DNA of 64,000 bases, taken from assembly GCA_020161615.1 (NCBI GenBank), contig JAIUPD010000001.1, positions 620,584-684,583 of the forward strand, in the 5' to 3' direction. The notes under the pieces were generated by a model. It searched no databases, was not told where the DNA came from, and saw nothing but the letters and a program-made list of their open reading frames with translations. This DNA is from Pseudomonadota bacterium. Its GTDB lineage: Bacteria > Pseudomonadota > Alphaproteobacteria > Rhodobacterales > Rhodobacteraceae. This document shows positions 45,564-55,084 of this stretch, one piece after another. The translations under genes and the position numbers were made by a program. The stretch's first letter is position 1; the number at the start of each line of letters is the position of its first letter.

Positions 45564-46228
45564 CTTGCATCTCCTCGGGTCCTTGCGCGGACCATTGTCT
45601 TAAATCACACCCAGCCATCGGCGGCCTGGCGCAGGATGGAACGGCACGGGCGCCGTCCCCGAAACGATGCATGCAGAGGACACGGGGCTCCGCGCGGCTG
45701 TCGCCACGGTTGCGGTCGTCGATCTTAACCCCGGTTTAACCTTGGCAGCATCTCGCCGAACCACCCCCATGATCCGGCCCCCCTTTCGGGTCGAGGTTCA
45801 ATATAGCAGAGGGGTCTGGAAAACAAAAAGAAATCACCGGAAGGGCGGGTCAGGGCCGACGACAGGCCCGGGTCATTCCCCTGTCGCAGGAAAGAACTGT
45901 TGCGTCTAAGGAAACAGTCGGCGCCCCATTTTGGACACATTTTTGCCAGGTATGGGCCACCTTTGCGCCATTCTTGCCGAAATTCGGCCATTCCGGCGCC
46001 AGACCTGCCGATCATTGTCTCTGCCTCCGAACCACCGTCACACAAGGATGTGAAGCCGGCCCGGCGATAGGCCGCGCAAAGGCGCGTTTCTCGGCTGGGC
46101 GGGGATTGGCGCGGTTTGCCGGGATTGTTCGCATTTTATGAAACTCGTCTGATTCGCGGCGGGGCGGGCGGTTTCCGCCCGGCCGGGTGGTCGGCTTTGG
46201 CTTGTCAACCTGTGGTTGTGGACGGGGG
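45564..46228. other. 665-bp intergenic region
   Basis: No supported gene is seen. The left part carries a CtrA-type motif before the RTX-Hint gene; the centre is relatively A+T-rich with repeated GCCA(T/C) words (about 45935-46005); the right part has small hairpins (GGGCGG-TTT-CCGCCC near 46163 and CAACC-TGT-GGTTG near 46205) behind the DUF4405 gene. Confidence 0.55.
45725..45739. promoter_or_regulatory. CtrA-type binding motif TTAA-N7-TTAA
   Basis: TTAA (45725-45728), seven bases, TTAA (45736-45739): an exact match to the CtrA consensus. It lies 162 bp upstream of the RTX-Hint start codon. TTAA is rare in this GC-rich sequence, so a chance match is unlikely but not excluded. Confidence 0.6.
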
Positions 46229-46735
46229 TTAACGCCCGGTGCTCAGCAGCAGCGCCATGACCTCGCCGCTGGTCCGGCCCTGAGCGGCGGCGATCTCGGC
46301 CAATGTCTGATCGGAGGTCGAGGCATAGCCCGCGGCCGCGAGATCCGCGGCGAGGGCGGCGGGCTCCCGGTCCAGGACGGCGGCGAGTTCCGGCAGCGTG
46401 CCGCTCATCATCCGCTCGGCGAAGGCGAAATGCGGCGGACGGCCGCCCGCGCCCGCGCCGCCGGTTGCCGCAGGCAGGGCGAAGGCCAGCGCCAGCACCA
46501 GCGAGCCGGCGAGCGCGATCCAGAGCGGCGGGTGTTTCAGATAGGCCGTCACCGGGCGCCAGTTCTTCCACAGATGCAGCCCGAAAGGCAGGATCAGCGC
46601 CAGGCTCAGCCATTCGTGCATCCCGTGAAACCAGGCCGAGCCCCAGTGCAGGAACAGCGCCACCCCCGAGACCAGCGAGATCAGGAACAGCCCCGTGATG
46701 AGGGGCGTGGCGTAACGGTTGAAAAGGGCAGGCAT
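46229..46735 (-). CDS. DUF4405 (cytochrome b-like) membrane protein
   Basis: This 168-residue protein has three hydrophobic segments in the first 90 residues with HGMHEWLSLALILPFGLHLWKNW, whose His residues could bind heme as in DUF4405/cytochrome b561-like proteins. The C-terminal 70 residues are soluble and contain two related helical stretches (LPELAAVLDREPAALAADL and TLAEIAAAQGRTSGEVMALLL). The ATG at 46735 has GGAG at 6 bases and is preferred to one 12 bases upstream. Electron transfer is plausible but inferred. Confidence 0.72.
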   Translation of the reverse strand: MPALFNRYATPLITGLFLISLVSGVALFLHWGSAWFHGMHEWLSLALILPFGLHLWKNWRPVTAYLKHPPLWIALAGSLVLALAFALPAATGGAGAGGRPPHFAFAERMMSGTLPELAAVLDREPAALAADLAAAGYASTSDQTLAEIAAAQGRTSGEVMALLLSTGR

Positions 46736-46828
46736 CGGAAGCTCCATCGCAGACCGGGATCGTCCCGGAACAACGATGTCACGCGGGGCACGGGGCGTTC
46801 CGGCGGCGGTGCGGCAGAATGTCAGGGT

Positions 46829-47929
46829 TCAGAAGAGCGAGAGTTGCGCGTCTTCGGAATGTGCCTCGGCTTCGTCGCCCGAGAGGGTCGAAAGGGTCAC
46901 GCCGAGCAGCCGGATACCCTTGGCGGTGGGAAACAGCGGATCTAGCAGGGCGAAGCACAACGCTTCCATCTGCGCGGCCGAGGCTAGGGGCACTGACAGC
47001 GTGCGCGAGCGGGTGATCTGCTGGAAATCGGCGTATTTCACCTTCAGCACCACGGTGCGGGCCTTCAGCCCCTTGCCCTCGGTATGGCGCCAGACGCGGG
47101 CGGCGAGCTTCGCCACCTCCTCGCGCGCGAGGTCGAGGGCGTGGATGTCCTCCAGAAACGTATCCTCGGCGCCGACCGATTTGCGTTCACGATGCGGCTG
47201 GACGGCGCGGTCGTCGATGCCGCGGCTGATCCGGTGATACCAGCCGCCCGACTTGCCGAAATGCTCGCGCAGGAAATCGAGAGATTGCGCTTTCAGGTCG
47301 GCGCCGGTGACGATGCCGAGGCGCCCCATCTTGGCCGCCGTCGCGGGGCCGACGCCGTGGAATTTGGCGACCGGCAGCGCCTCGACAAACGCCGGGCCGC
47401 GTCTTGGGGTGATGACCGCCTGGCCGTTCGGCTTGTTCAGGTCGGACGCCATCTTGGCCAGAAACTTGCAGTAGGAAATCCCGGCCGAGGCATTGAGCCC
47501 CGTCACCGCCTTGATCCGCGCCCGCACCTGCTGCGCCAGTTCGGTGGCCGAGGCGATGCCCTGCTTGTTCTCGGTCACGTCGAGATAGGCCTCGTCCAGC
47601 GACAGGGGCTCGATCAGGTCGGTGTGTTCGGCAAAGATCTCGCGAATCTGGTTCGAGACTTCGCGGTAGGTATCGAACCGGGGCCGGACAAAGATCAGCT
47701 CAGGACATTTGCGCCGCGCAGTGACCGAGGGCATGGCCGAGCGCACGCCGAATTCCCGCGCTTCGTAGCTGGCGGCGGCCACGACGCCGCGCGGCCCGGC
47801 GCCGCCGACCGCCACGGGCTTGCCCCGCAACTCGGGATTGTCGCGCTGTTCGACCGAGGCATAGAAGGCATCCATATCGACATGGATGATCTTGCGCTGC
47901 GGCCTTTGTGCTTCGCTCTCGTCGCTCAT
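46829..47929 (-). CDS. dinB: DNA polymerase IV
   Basis: This 366-residue Y-family translesion polymerase has IIHVDMDAFYASVEQRD, VAAASYEAREFGVRSAMP, and LSLDEAYLDVT with the catalytic Asp and Glu, then helix-hairpin-helix and little-finger domains. The C-terminus QLSLF is a clear beta-clamp-binding motif. The start at 47929 fits family length. Regulation by LexA could not be confirmed: I saw no convincing SOS box. Confidence 0.95.
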   Translation of the reverse strand: MSDESEAQRPQRKIIHVDMDAFYASVEQRDNPELRGKPVAVGGAGPRGVVAAASYEAREFGVRSAMPSVTARRKCPELIFVRPRFDTYREVSNQIREIFAEHTDLIEPLSLDEAYLDVTENKQGIASATELAQQVRARIKAVTGLNASAGISYCKFLAKMASDLNKPNGQAVITPRRGPAFVEALPVAKFHGVGPATAAKMGRLGIVTGADLKAQSLDFLREHFGKSGGWYHRISRGIDDRAVQPHRERKSVGAEDTFLEDIHALDLAREEVAKLAARVWRHTEGKGLKARTVVLKVKYADFQQITRSRTLSVPLASAAQMEALCFALLDPLFPTAKGIRLLGVTLSTLSGDEAEAHSEDAQLSLF

Positions 47930-47997
47930 GCCCCGCCCCCAAGGCTGCGCCGAGGATAGCGCGTCCCCGGAGGATAAGGAAGAACAAACCGGGAAAA

Positions 47998-49182
47998 TCA
48001 GGCGGGCAGCCGCCCGGCGATCATCTCGCCGATGGGCAGGGCCGAGGTGGCGGCGGGCGAGGGGGCGTTCAGCACATGCAGCATCCGCGCCGTGCCCTCG
48101 ATCAGGAAATCCTGCACCATCGACCCGTCCGGCCCCACCGCCTGTGCCCGGATGCCGGGGTCCATGGGCCGCATGTCGTCCAGCGTGAGCGAGGGGCAAT
48201 AGCGCCGGCAGGCGGCCAGATAGCGGCGTTTGAAGAGGGAATTGCCGATCTCATCCAGCCCCGGGCGGATGTTCTTGGCCAATGAGCGCCAGAAGCCGGG
48301 GAAGCCCGCCATCTCCAGCATGTCCCGGGCATTCATCGAGAATTTCGGATAGCCCTCGCGCGAAAGGCCCAGCATGGCGTTGGGGCCCACGGTCATCGAG
48401 CCGTCGATCATCGGCGTCAGATGCACGCCGAGGAAGGGCAGCCCGGGTTCGGGCACCGGATAGATCATCGCCCGCGCCACGCCCGACCGTTCGGGCCGGA
48501 GGCGCCAGTATTCGCCGCGGAACGGCACGATGCGGTGACGGATCGGCAGGCCGGCCATCCGCGCCAGACGGTCCGATTGCAGCCCGGCGCAGGCGATCAG
48601 GCGGCGGGCTTTCAGTGTTTCGGCCGCGGTTGCGATCTCGACATGCGTGTCGGTCTCGCGGATCGCGGTGAGGGCGGTGGCAAAGCGGATCTCGGCGCCC
48701 TTGGCGGTGATCTCGTCGGCCAGAGCCGCCAGCACGCGCTTGTAATCGACGATGGCGGCTTCGGGAACCCAGATGGCCTTCAGCCCGGTGATGGCGGGTT
48801 CCCGGGCGCGGATTTCGGCCGCGTCGATCAATTCGGCCCGGATGCCGTTCTCGCCCGCGCGGGTGTGCAGCGCGTCGAGGCGGGGGATTTCATCAGCGCG
48901 GGTCGCCACGATCAGCTTGCCGCGGTCCTCATAGGGAATGCCATGCTCGCGGCAGAAGGCCTTGGTCCGTGCGGCACCTTCCCGGCAAAGACGCGCCTTC
49001 AGGCTGCCCGGCGCGTAATAGATGCCGGAATGGATGACGCCGGAGTTATGCCCGGTCTGGTGACGGCCGAGGCCGGCTTCCTTTTCCAAGAGCACCAGAC
49101 TGGCGCCGGGATGCCGGTCCAGCAGCGCCCGCGCGGTGGCCAGACCGACGATCCCGCCGCCGATGACGCAGAAATCCCGCAT
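47998..49182 (-). CDS. lhgO: L-2-hydroxyglutarate oxidase
   Basis: This 394-residue FAD enzyme has the N-terminal FCVIGGGIVGLATARALL, then GLGRHQTGHNSGVIHSGIYYAPGSLKA, the LhgO/YgaF signature, and ends in NAPSPAATSALPIGE. It oxidises L-2-hydroxyglutarate to 2-oxoglutarate and passes electrons to the membrane quinone pool. Its ATG overlaps the stop of the RNase T2 gene (TGATG), so the two are translated from one mRNA although functionally unrelated. Confidence 0.93.
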   Translation of the reverse strand: MRDFCVIGGGIVGLATARALLDRHPGASLVLLEKEAGLGRHQTGHNSGVIHSGIYYAPGSLKARLCREGAARTKAFCREHGIPYEDRGKLIVATRADEIPRLDALHTRAGENGIRAELIDAAEIRAREPAITGLKAIWVPEAAIVDYKRVLAALADEITAKGAEIRFATALTAIRETDTHVEIATAAETLKARRLIACAGLQSDRLARMAGLPIRHRIVPFRGEYWRLRPERSGVARAMIYPVPEPGLPFLGVHLTPMIDGSMTVGPNAMLGLSREGYPKFSMNARDMLEMAGFPGFWRSLAKNIRPGLDEIGNSLFKRRYLAACRRYCPSLTLDDMRPMDPGIRAQAVGPDGSMVQDFLIEGTARMLHVLNAPSPAATSALPIGEMIAGRLPA

Positions 49183-49832
49183 CAGCGCAGCGGCAGCAGC
49201 GTCGCCGCGTCGCGCCGGCATTCGCGGCGGGTCAGGGCGGGCGCGCAGTCCTCGGGCTGCAAGTCGCGCGTCAGGCAGAGGCGCAGCTCCACCAGGTCGC
49301 CGCCGGGGCAGGAGGTGATCATCATGTCCGGGGTCAGGCCCGGATTGGCCTCGATGAAGGCCGCCTCGACCACATCGGGATCGACGCGCAATTCCCGGTC
49401 GATGCCCTCGAAGACCTCGGGCAGGGCGATGCGGTCCAGCGCCGCCTGCACCAGCCGGTAGTAATTGGCGGCCGAAAGCCCAGTGCAGCGCCCGTGCTTG
49501 TTCCACTGATGCCAGGCCGAGCCCGAGGTGCCGAAGAGCCCCGCCTGCGCCGCCGTCTCCTGGCGCGAGGGCGAGCGCTGGCTGGTGTGGCAATACTCGG
49601 GCCAGCCGCCATCGTCGTGCTGCGGCCAGAGCCCGTGCACCGCCCAACCGACCCGCCGCCCGTCCTCGCACCGCGGATCGTCGCGCTCGTCGCCATCGGT
49701 GGCGCAATAGGCCGGGATCCAGCTGAGCGCCAGCAGGTAGGAATCGAACTCGCCCGCGCGGTCCTGGGCAAGCGCGGCGGGGGCGGCGAAAATCGGCAGC
49801 AGGGCCAGAAAGGCGGCGGTCAGACGGTGCAT
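49182..49832 (-). CDS. Ribonuclease T2-family, exported
   Basis: This 216-residue protein begins with a Sec signal peptide (LTAAFLALLPIFAAPAALA) and has both catalytic motifs: CAS I VHGLWPQ and CAS II WHQWNKHGRC. Several Cys suggest disulphides in the periplasm. It should cleave RNA without base specificity and salvage phosphate or nucleosides. GAGGAAAG precedes the start. It is divergent from trcR. Confidence 0.93.
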   Translation of the reverse strand: MHRLTAAFLALLPIFAAPAALAQDRAGEFDSYLLALSWIPAYCATDGDERDDPRCEDGRRVGWAVHGLWPQHDDGGWPEYCHTSQRSPSRQETAAQAGLFGTSGSAWHQWNKHGRCTGLSAANYYRLVQAALDRIALPEVFEGIDRELRVDPDVVEAAFIEANPGLTPDMMITSCPGGDLVELRLCLTRDLQPEDCAPALTRRECRRDAATLLPLR

Positions 49833-49969
49833 TTTCTCTTTCCTCGGATCGACGGCGCGCTTATATACGCTCCATTCCCCGAAATCGAGGATGCGTGGCC
49901 CGCGGCCGCGGCCGGTCCTTCCGGCGAGTGCCGCGGTTTGCGGTTCTCGCAGGTTGAAGGACGTTTACG

Positions 49970-50740
49970 ATGGCAAAACCCCTGATGGCCAAGGCGACTG
50001 CCGTCTGGCTGGTCGACAACACCACCCTGACCTTCAGGCAGGTGGCGGATTTCTGTGGCCTGCACGAGCTGGAAGTGCAGGGCATCGCCGATGGCGATGT
50101 GGCGACCGGCGTGAAGGGCTTCGACCCGATCGCCCATAACCAGCTCGACGAGACCGAGATCAAGAAGGGCGAGGCGGACCCGCGCTATACCCTCAAGCTG
50201 AAGTACAACCCCGCCGCGGTGGGCGAGGAAAAGCGCCGTGGCCCGCGCTACACGCCGCTCTCCAAGCGCCAGGACCGTCCGGCGGCGATCTTGTGGCTGG
50301 TCAAGTTCCACCCGGAACTGGCCGATGCCCAGATCCGCAAGCTGGTGGGCACGACCAACCCCTCGATCCAGGCGATCCGCGAACGGACCCACTGGAACAT
50401 CCAGAACATCACCCCGATCGACCCGGTGGCGCTGGGTCTCTGCCGCCAGTCGGAACTTGACATGGAAGTGCAGAAGGCCGCCAAGAAGCGCGAGGCCGAA
50501 GGCTCGGTGATGACCGATGACGAGCGGCGCAAGCTGGTCTCGACCGAGCAATCGCTGGAGATGGCGCCCGAGCCCCGTCTGCCGCGCAACATCGCCGGGC
50601 TGGAGAACTTCACCCTGGGCGGCTCGGACGAGGACGAGCACAAGAAGCCGGTCGATTACTCGAACGCCGACAGCTTCTTCAACCTGCCCGATGCGGATGA
50701 CGAGGACGACGACGAAGACAGCGACGATCCGCGCCGCTGA
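49970..50740 (+). CDS. trcR: DUF1013 / TrcR cell-cycle-associated transcriptional regulator
   Basis: This 256-residue protein is a full-length match to DUF1013, named TrcR in some alphaproteobacterial annotations and reported to act with RNA polymerase at growth and cell-cycle genes. It has a helix-turn-helix-like N-terminus (LTFRQVADFCGLHELEVQGIADG), RGPRYTPLSKRQDRPAAILWLVK and a very acidic tail ending DEDDDEDSDDPRR. It is conserved in alphaproteobacteria. The window also encodes CckA, another cell-cycle component, but 48 kb away. Confidence 0.85.
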   Translation: MAKPLMAKATAVWLVDNTTLTFRQVADFCGLHELEVQGIADGDVATGVKGFDPIAHNQLDETEIKKGEADPRYTLKLKYNPAAVGEEKRRGPRYTPLSKRQDRPAAILWLVKFHPELADAQIRKLVGTTNPSIQAIRERTHWNIQNITPIDPVALGLCRQSELDMEVQKAAKKREAEGSVMTDDERRKLVSTEQSLEMAPEPRLPRNIAGLENFTLGGSDEDEHKKPVDYSNADSFFNLPDADDEDDDEDSDDPRR

Positions 50741-50771
50741 TCTATCGTCACAGGCCAGCGGGGCCGGGGCG

Positions 50772-51194
50772 TCACCAGGTGACGACCCCGGCCCTTGCCA
50801 TTCTGAGCCCCGCGCCCGAGGCATTGGTGCAGGTCAGCCCGTTGCGGGACGCGAGGCAGGTGAAGGGCCCGGCCTGCCAGAAGCTGCCGTAGGGCAGGGT
50901 GCCCGCCATCGGCAGCCCCGGCGCCTCGCCGCGCCGGATCGGCTGCGGGGCACCCAGATGTGCCTCAAGCACAACGGTGGTGTAGACCGGCTCGACGATG
51001 GTGCAATGCAGCTCGGCCATGCCGGTCATCGTCTGGTAGACGGGCGTGCCGCCCGCCGGGATGAAGGTGCAGCCGACATTGCCCGAGGGCATGGTGAAGG
51101 ACACCGTCCCGTCCGGGTTCGGCGCGAAGGCGCGTTCGTTGGTGGCCAGCGCAGGGCTGGCGGCGAGGAGGATGGCAAGGATCAGGCGCAGCAT
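50772..51194 (-). CDS. Small exported protein, DUF6636-like
   Basis: This 140-residue protein begins MLRLILAILLAASPALA, a Sec signal peptide. The mature part has four Cys in a pattern (MPSGNVGCTF, LHCTIV, FTCLASRNGLTCTN) ending in SGAGLRMARAG, as in DUF6636 proteins of the bacterial periplasm. The start at 51194 has GGAG upstream and puts the signal peptide first. The function is unknown. It converges with trcR. Confidence 0.72.
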   Translation of the reverse strand: MLRLILAILLAASPALATNERAFAPNPDGTVSFTMPSGNVGCTFIPAGGTPVYQTMTGMAELHCTIVEPVYTTVVLEAHLGAPQPIRRGEAPGLPMAGTLPYGSFWQAGPFTCLASRNGLTCTNASGAGLRMARAGVVTW

Positions 51195-51249
51195 CGGGGG
51201 CTCCGGCGTTGAGGGTCCGCTCGTGGGTTCGCGGCCGCTGCCCGGCGGT

Positions 51250-51639
51250 TCAAACACTCCGGTCGCGGGGCCAGTATTTCAGGATCAGCGCCGCGACCAG
51301 CACCTCGATCAGGCTCAGCGGCACGGCGTAGAAGAGCAGCGCAAAGGGCAGGACGCCAAGGTTGCCCGTCACCACCCACATCATCAGAAAGCCCGCGAAC
51401 CAGGCGACCCCGGTCGCCTCGGCCAGGGTGAAGCGCCTCAGCAGCATCCAGAGCAGGACGGCCAGGCACAGCGACCACAGCCCCCAGGCCGCGCCGTTCA
51501 GGGCCGCGTCGGGGAAGGCCAGCCCTAGCCCCTCGTAATGGCGCTGCCAATAGGCCTTGAACAGGAATTCGTTGCGGATGAATTCGCTGATCATGATCCA
51601 GAGCGCGGCGACGATGACCGGGACGGCGGGATGCTTCAC
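51250..51639 (-). CDS. Small polytopic membrane protein
   Basis: This 129-residue protein has four hydrophobic segments. The GTG start at 51639 follows a strong GGAGG at 5 bases, which decides it against the longer open frame. FIRNEFLFKAYWQRHYEGLGL between the first and second segments is the most distinctive stretch and resembles DUF1761-like proteins. No function can be given. The next gene upstream on the same strand is a pseudogene. Confidence 0.65.
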   Translation of the reverse strand: MKHPAVPVIVAALWIMISEFIRNEFLFKAYWQRHYEGLGLAFPDAALNGAAWGLWSLCLAVLLWMLLRRFTLAEATGVAWFAGFLMMWVVTGNLGVLPFALLFYAVPLSLIEVLVAALILKYWPRDRSV

Positions 51640-51701
51640 GGGAACCTCCAACGGGGATGAGACGCCATCGTGCCGCGTCGGGGCGCCGCTGCCAACGGCT
51701 T

Positions 51702-52490
51702 TCAGCGAAAGACCAGATCGAGGTCCAGATCCGGCACCGCCCCCTGCGCCAGCTCGGCCATGAGGCCGATGCCCAACCGGAAATGGCCGGGTTCGGGCGC
51801 GGCCTCGGCCCCGATCCCGTTGACGCGGAGCGGGGCTTCTGGCGCCGGGCCGGCGAAGCGGACGATGATCCAGGTTTCGGCCTCGGGCAGGAACGGGTCG
51901 TTTCGGCGATACTCCAGCGCCGGGCGGCTGAGCGCGCGTCCCGGCAGGCGGCGGCCGAGACGGGCCAGCAGTTCGGCGCGTTCGGGAGGGAGGTGCGCCA
52001 GAACCGCGGTATCGGCCGCTTCCAACGCCGCGTTTTCGCGCCGCATCAGGGCCGCGCCATGCCGCGCCGACAGGCGATTGCGCCCGGCGCGCGCCGATGC
52101 GGGCCGCGCCGCCCACCAGCCGCTGTCGCAGCACGGCCCGGTTGCGGGCCGCGAAGGCCGCCTCGGCCGCGACCGAGGCGCCGGTGCCTGCAGGCGCTCG
52201 ACCAAGGTGCGGGCGCCGGGTGCCACCAGATAGCCCGCCATCGCCGGTGCCGCGGCCTTCTGCAGCGCGGCGTCGAAAGGGAGCGGACGCGGCTGCGCGC
52301 CGGTCAGCCGCCCCGCCTGATCCTAGTCATCGCGCCTGAACTGATAGGCAAGGCGCAGGGGCCGCGTCCCGCTGGCCCGCGCGTGCCGCGCCCCACCCAA
52401 GAGCGTCCACAGCACCGGGCCCCGCAGCGCCGGCTCCGGCACTTCGCTGTCGGTCAGCGCCAGCGCGGCAAGCAGGGCTCCTTTCCGCAT
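51702..52490 (-). pseudogene. Broken gene of unknown function (nonsense codon plus two frameshifts)
   Basis: From the ATG at 52490, 55 codons with normal coding statistics end at TAG (52323-52325), and coding-like sequence continues in the same frame (DQAGRLTGAQPRPLPFDAAL). Near 52187 the coding signal moves to another frame (ACC GGC GCC TCG GTC..., reading TGASVAAEAAFAARNRAVLRQ) and returns near 52085 to the original frame, which runs to the stop at 51702. Three disruptions in under 450 bases argue for decay rather than sequencing error, but error cannot be excluded. The intact product would be about 260 residues; its family is not recognised. Confidence 0.65.
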
Positions 52491-52643
52491 CGCATCCTTC
52501 CATGGTGCGGCGGCAAGGATGCAAAAAGTATTCGCCCGCCGGACACCCCTGGCAACGCTGCAAGGCCGGCAGGGGCCGGGTGGCTTTCCTTGGCCGCGGC
52601 AATCGGCTAACAGGGCGCCGAAACCAACCGCGAAGGTCCGGCG

Positions 52644-55061
52644 ATGAAATTCACCCTGTCCTGGCTCAAGGAGCACCTGGAAACCACGGCCACGCTCGAC
52701 GCGATCGTCGAGGCGCTGACCGATCTGGGCCTCGAGGTCGAGGAGGTGGTCGATCCCGCCACCACGCTGGGCGCGTTTCGCATCGCCCGCATCATCGAGG
52801 CGGTGAAGCATCCCGATGCCGACAAGCTGAATCTCTGCCGGGTCGAGGTGCTGGACGGTCCCGGCGGCAAGGCCGAAGAGGTGCAGGTGGTCTGCGGCGC
52901 GCCCAATGCCCGCACCGGCCTCGTGGGCGTCTTCGCGCCCGTGGGCACGCATATTCCGGGCACCGGCGTCGATCTGAAACCGGGCGTGATCCGCGGCCAG
53001 GCCTCGAACGGGATGATGTGTTCCGAGCGCGAGCTGGAGCTGTCCGACAACCACGACGGCATTATCGACCTGCCGCCCGACACGCCGCTGGGCCTGCGCT
53101 ATATCGATTACGCCGGGCTCAACGACCCGATGATCTACATCAAGATCACCCCCAACCGCCCCGATGCCTTGGGCGTGCGCGGCATCGCCCGCGACCTCGC
53201 CGCGCGCGGCCTCGGCACGCTGAAGCCGCTCGATGTGCAGCCGGTGGCGGGGGCGTTCCCCAGCCCCGTCTCGGTCCGCATCGACCCCGCGCTGAAGGAG
53301 AAGGGCTGCCCGCTGTTCGCCGGGCGGGTGATCCGGGGCGTGAAGAACGGCCCCTCGCCGAAATGGCTGCAGCAGCGGCTGAAGGCCATCGGGCTGCGGC
53401 CGATCTCGGCGCTGGTCGATGTGACGAACTTCTTCACCTTCGCCCATAACCGGCCGCTGCATGTCTTCGACCTGGCCAAGGTTGAGGGCGGCGCGCTGCG
53501 GATCCATCCGGCCGGGGGCGGCGAGGAGATCCTCGCGCTCGACGGCAAGACCTATGCGCTGGCCCCGGGCATGATGGCGATTTCCGACGCCCAGGGCGTG
53601 GAAAGCATCGCCGGGATCATGGGCGGCGAGCATTCGGGCTGCACCGACGAGACGGTCGATGTCTTCCTGGAATCGGCCTATTGGGACCCGATTACCATCG
53701 CCACCACCGGCCGGGCGCTGAAGATCAACTCGGACGCCCGCTATCGGTTCGAGCGCGGCGTGGATCCGGAATTCACCCTGCCGGGGCTGGAACTGGCGAC
53801 GCGCATGATCCTCGACCTCTGCGGCGGCGAGGCGTCGGAGGTGGTCGTGGACGGCGCGGTGCCCGACACCGCGCGCGAATACCGCTTCGACGCCGCGCGC
53901 TGCTCCAGCCTGGTCGGGATGGAGATTCCTGAGGCCGAACAGCGCCGCATCCTGGAATCGCTGGGCTTCCGGCTGGAGGGCGACCGCGCCACGCCGCCGA
54001 GTTGGCGGCCGGACGTGCTGGGCGACGCCGATCTGGTGGAAGAAGTGGCGCGCGTCGCCTCGCTGACCAAGCTTGAGGGCAAGCCGATGCGCCGTCCGCA
54101 AGCGGGGGTTCCGGCACCGATCCTGACCCCGCTGCAAAAGCGCGAGCGGCTGATGCGGCGGACGCTGGCCGCGCTGGGCTACCACGAATGCGTCACCTAT
54201 TCCTTCATCGACGCGGCCTCCGCCACGCTCTTCGGCGGCGGCGAGGATGCGCTGAAGCTGGAGAACCCGATCTCCAGCGAGATGACGCATATGCGCCCCG
54301 ACCTGCTGCCGGGCCTCCTGCAGGCCGCCGCCCGCAATCAGGCCCGCGGTTTCGCCGACATGGCGCTTTTCGAGTTGGGGCCGGTGTTCCACGGCGGCGA
54401 GCCGGGGGAACAGGTGATCCATGCCACGGGCCTGCTGATCGGCGCCAATGGCCCGCGCGACCCGCACCACGCCCGCCGCCCCGCGGACCTCTATGACGCC
54501 AAGGCCGATGCCGAGGCAGTGCTGGCCGCCATCGGCGCGCCCGCCCGCACCCAATCGGACCGCAACGTCGCCGCCTGGTTCCACCCCGGCCGCGCCGGGC
54601 GCCTGACGCTGGGCAAGAACGCGCTGGCGAGTTTCGGCGAGGTGCATCCGCGCATCCTGAAAGCCTATGGCATCAAGGGTGCGGCCGTGGCCTTCACCCT
54701 GCCGGTGGCGGCGGCGCCGATGCCGAAGAATGCCTCCGCCACCCGCCCGGCGCTGGTGCTGAACGACCTGCAGGCGGTCGAGCGTGACTTCGCCTTCGTG
54801 CTGGACACCTCGGTCGAGGCGCTCGCGGTGGTCAACGCTGCCCAGGGCGCCGACAAGGCGCTGATCGAATCGGTGCGGGTCTTCGACGAATTCTCGGGCC
54901 AGAAGGCGGAAAGCCAGATGGGCCCGGGCAAGAAGTCGCTGGCCATCGCCGTGCGCCTGCAGCCGCAGGGCAAGACCCTGACCGAGGACGAGATCGAGGC
55001 GGTGTCGGCCAAGATCGTCGACAAGGTCGCCAAGGCGACCGGCGGGGCGCTCCGCGGCTGA
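52644..55061 (+). CDS. pheT: Phenylalanyl-tRNA synthetase beta subunit
   Basis: This 805-residue protein has the bacterial PheT order: N-terminal MKFTLSWLKEHLETTA, an EMAPII-like tRNA-binding domain (about 40-150), B3/B4 editing domain, B5, the catalytic-like core and a C-terminal ferredoxin-fold anticodon-binding domain (DFAFVLDTSVEALAV and onward). It charges tRNA-Phe in an alpha2beta2 complex. pheS is not adjacent here, as it would be in most bacteria. It is divergent from the broken gene and ends in a strong terminator. Confidence 0.97.
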   Translation: MKFTLSWLKEHLETTATLDAIVEALTDLGLEVEEVVDPATTLGAFRIARIIEAVKHPDADKLNLCRVEVLDGPGGKAEEVQVVCGAPNARTGLVGVFAPVGTHIPGTGVDLKPGVIRGQASNGMMCSERELELSDNHDGIIDLPPDTPLGLRYIDYAGLNDPMIYIKITPNRPDALGVRGIARDLAARGLGTLKPLDVQPVAGAFPSPVSVRIDPALKEKGCPLFAGRVIRGVKNGPSPKWLQQRLKAIGLRPISALVDVTNFFTFAHNRPLHVFDLAKVEGGALRIHPAGGGEEILALDGKTYALAPGMMAISDAQGVESIAGIMGGEHSGCTDETVDVFLESAYWDPITIATTGRALKINSDARYRFERGVDPEFTLPGLELATRMILDLCGGEASEVVVDGAVPDTAREYRFDAARCSSLVGMEIPEAEQRRILESLGFRLEGDRATPPSWRPDVLGDADLVEEVARVASLTKLEGKPMRRPQAGVPAPILTPLQKRERLMRRTLAALGYHECVTYSFIDAASATLFGGGEDALKLENPISSEMTHMRPDLLPGLLQAAARNQARGFADMALFELGPVFHGGEPGEQVIHATGLLIGANGPRDPHHARRPADLYDAKADAEAVLAAIGAPARTQSDRNVAAWFHPGRAGRLTLGKNALASFGEVHPRILKAYGIKGAAVAFTLPVAAAPMPKNASATRPALVLNDLQAVERDFAFVLDTSVEALAVVNAAQGADKALIESVRVFDEFSGQKAESQMGPGKKSLAIAVRLQPQGKTLTEDEIEAVSAKIVDKVAKATGGALRG

Positions 55062-55084
55062 GCCGTCGCCCGACAGACCGACGC

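Noticed and set aside
45725-46228. Open frames in the region between the RTX-Hint and DUF4405 genes
   Set aside because: Short or antisense-like translations without start sites or domains; the region reads as regulatory or non-coding.
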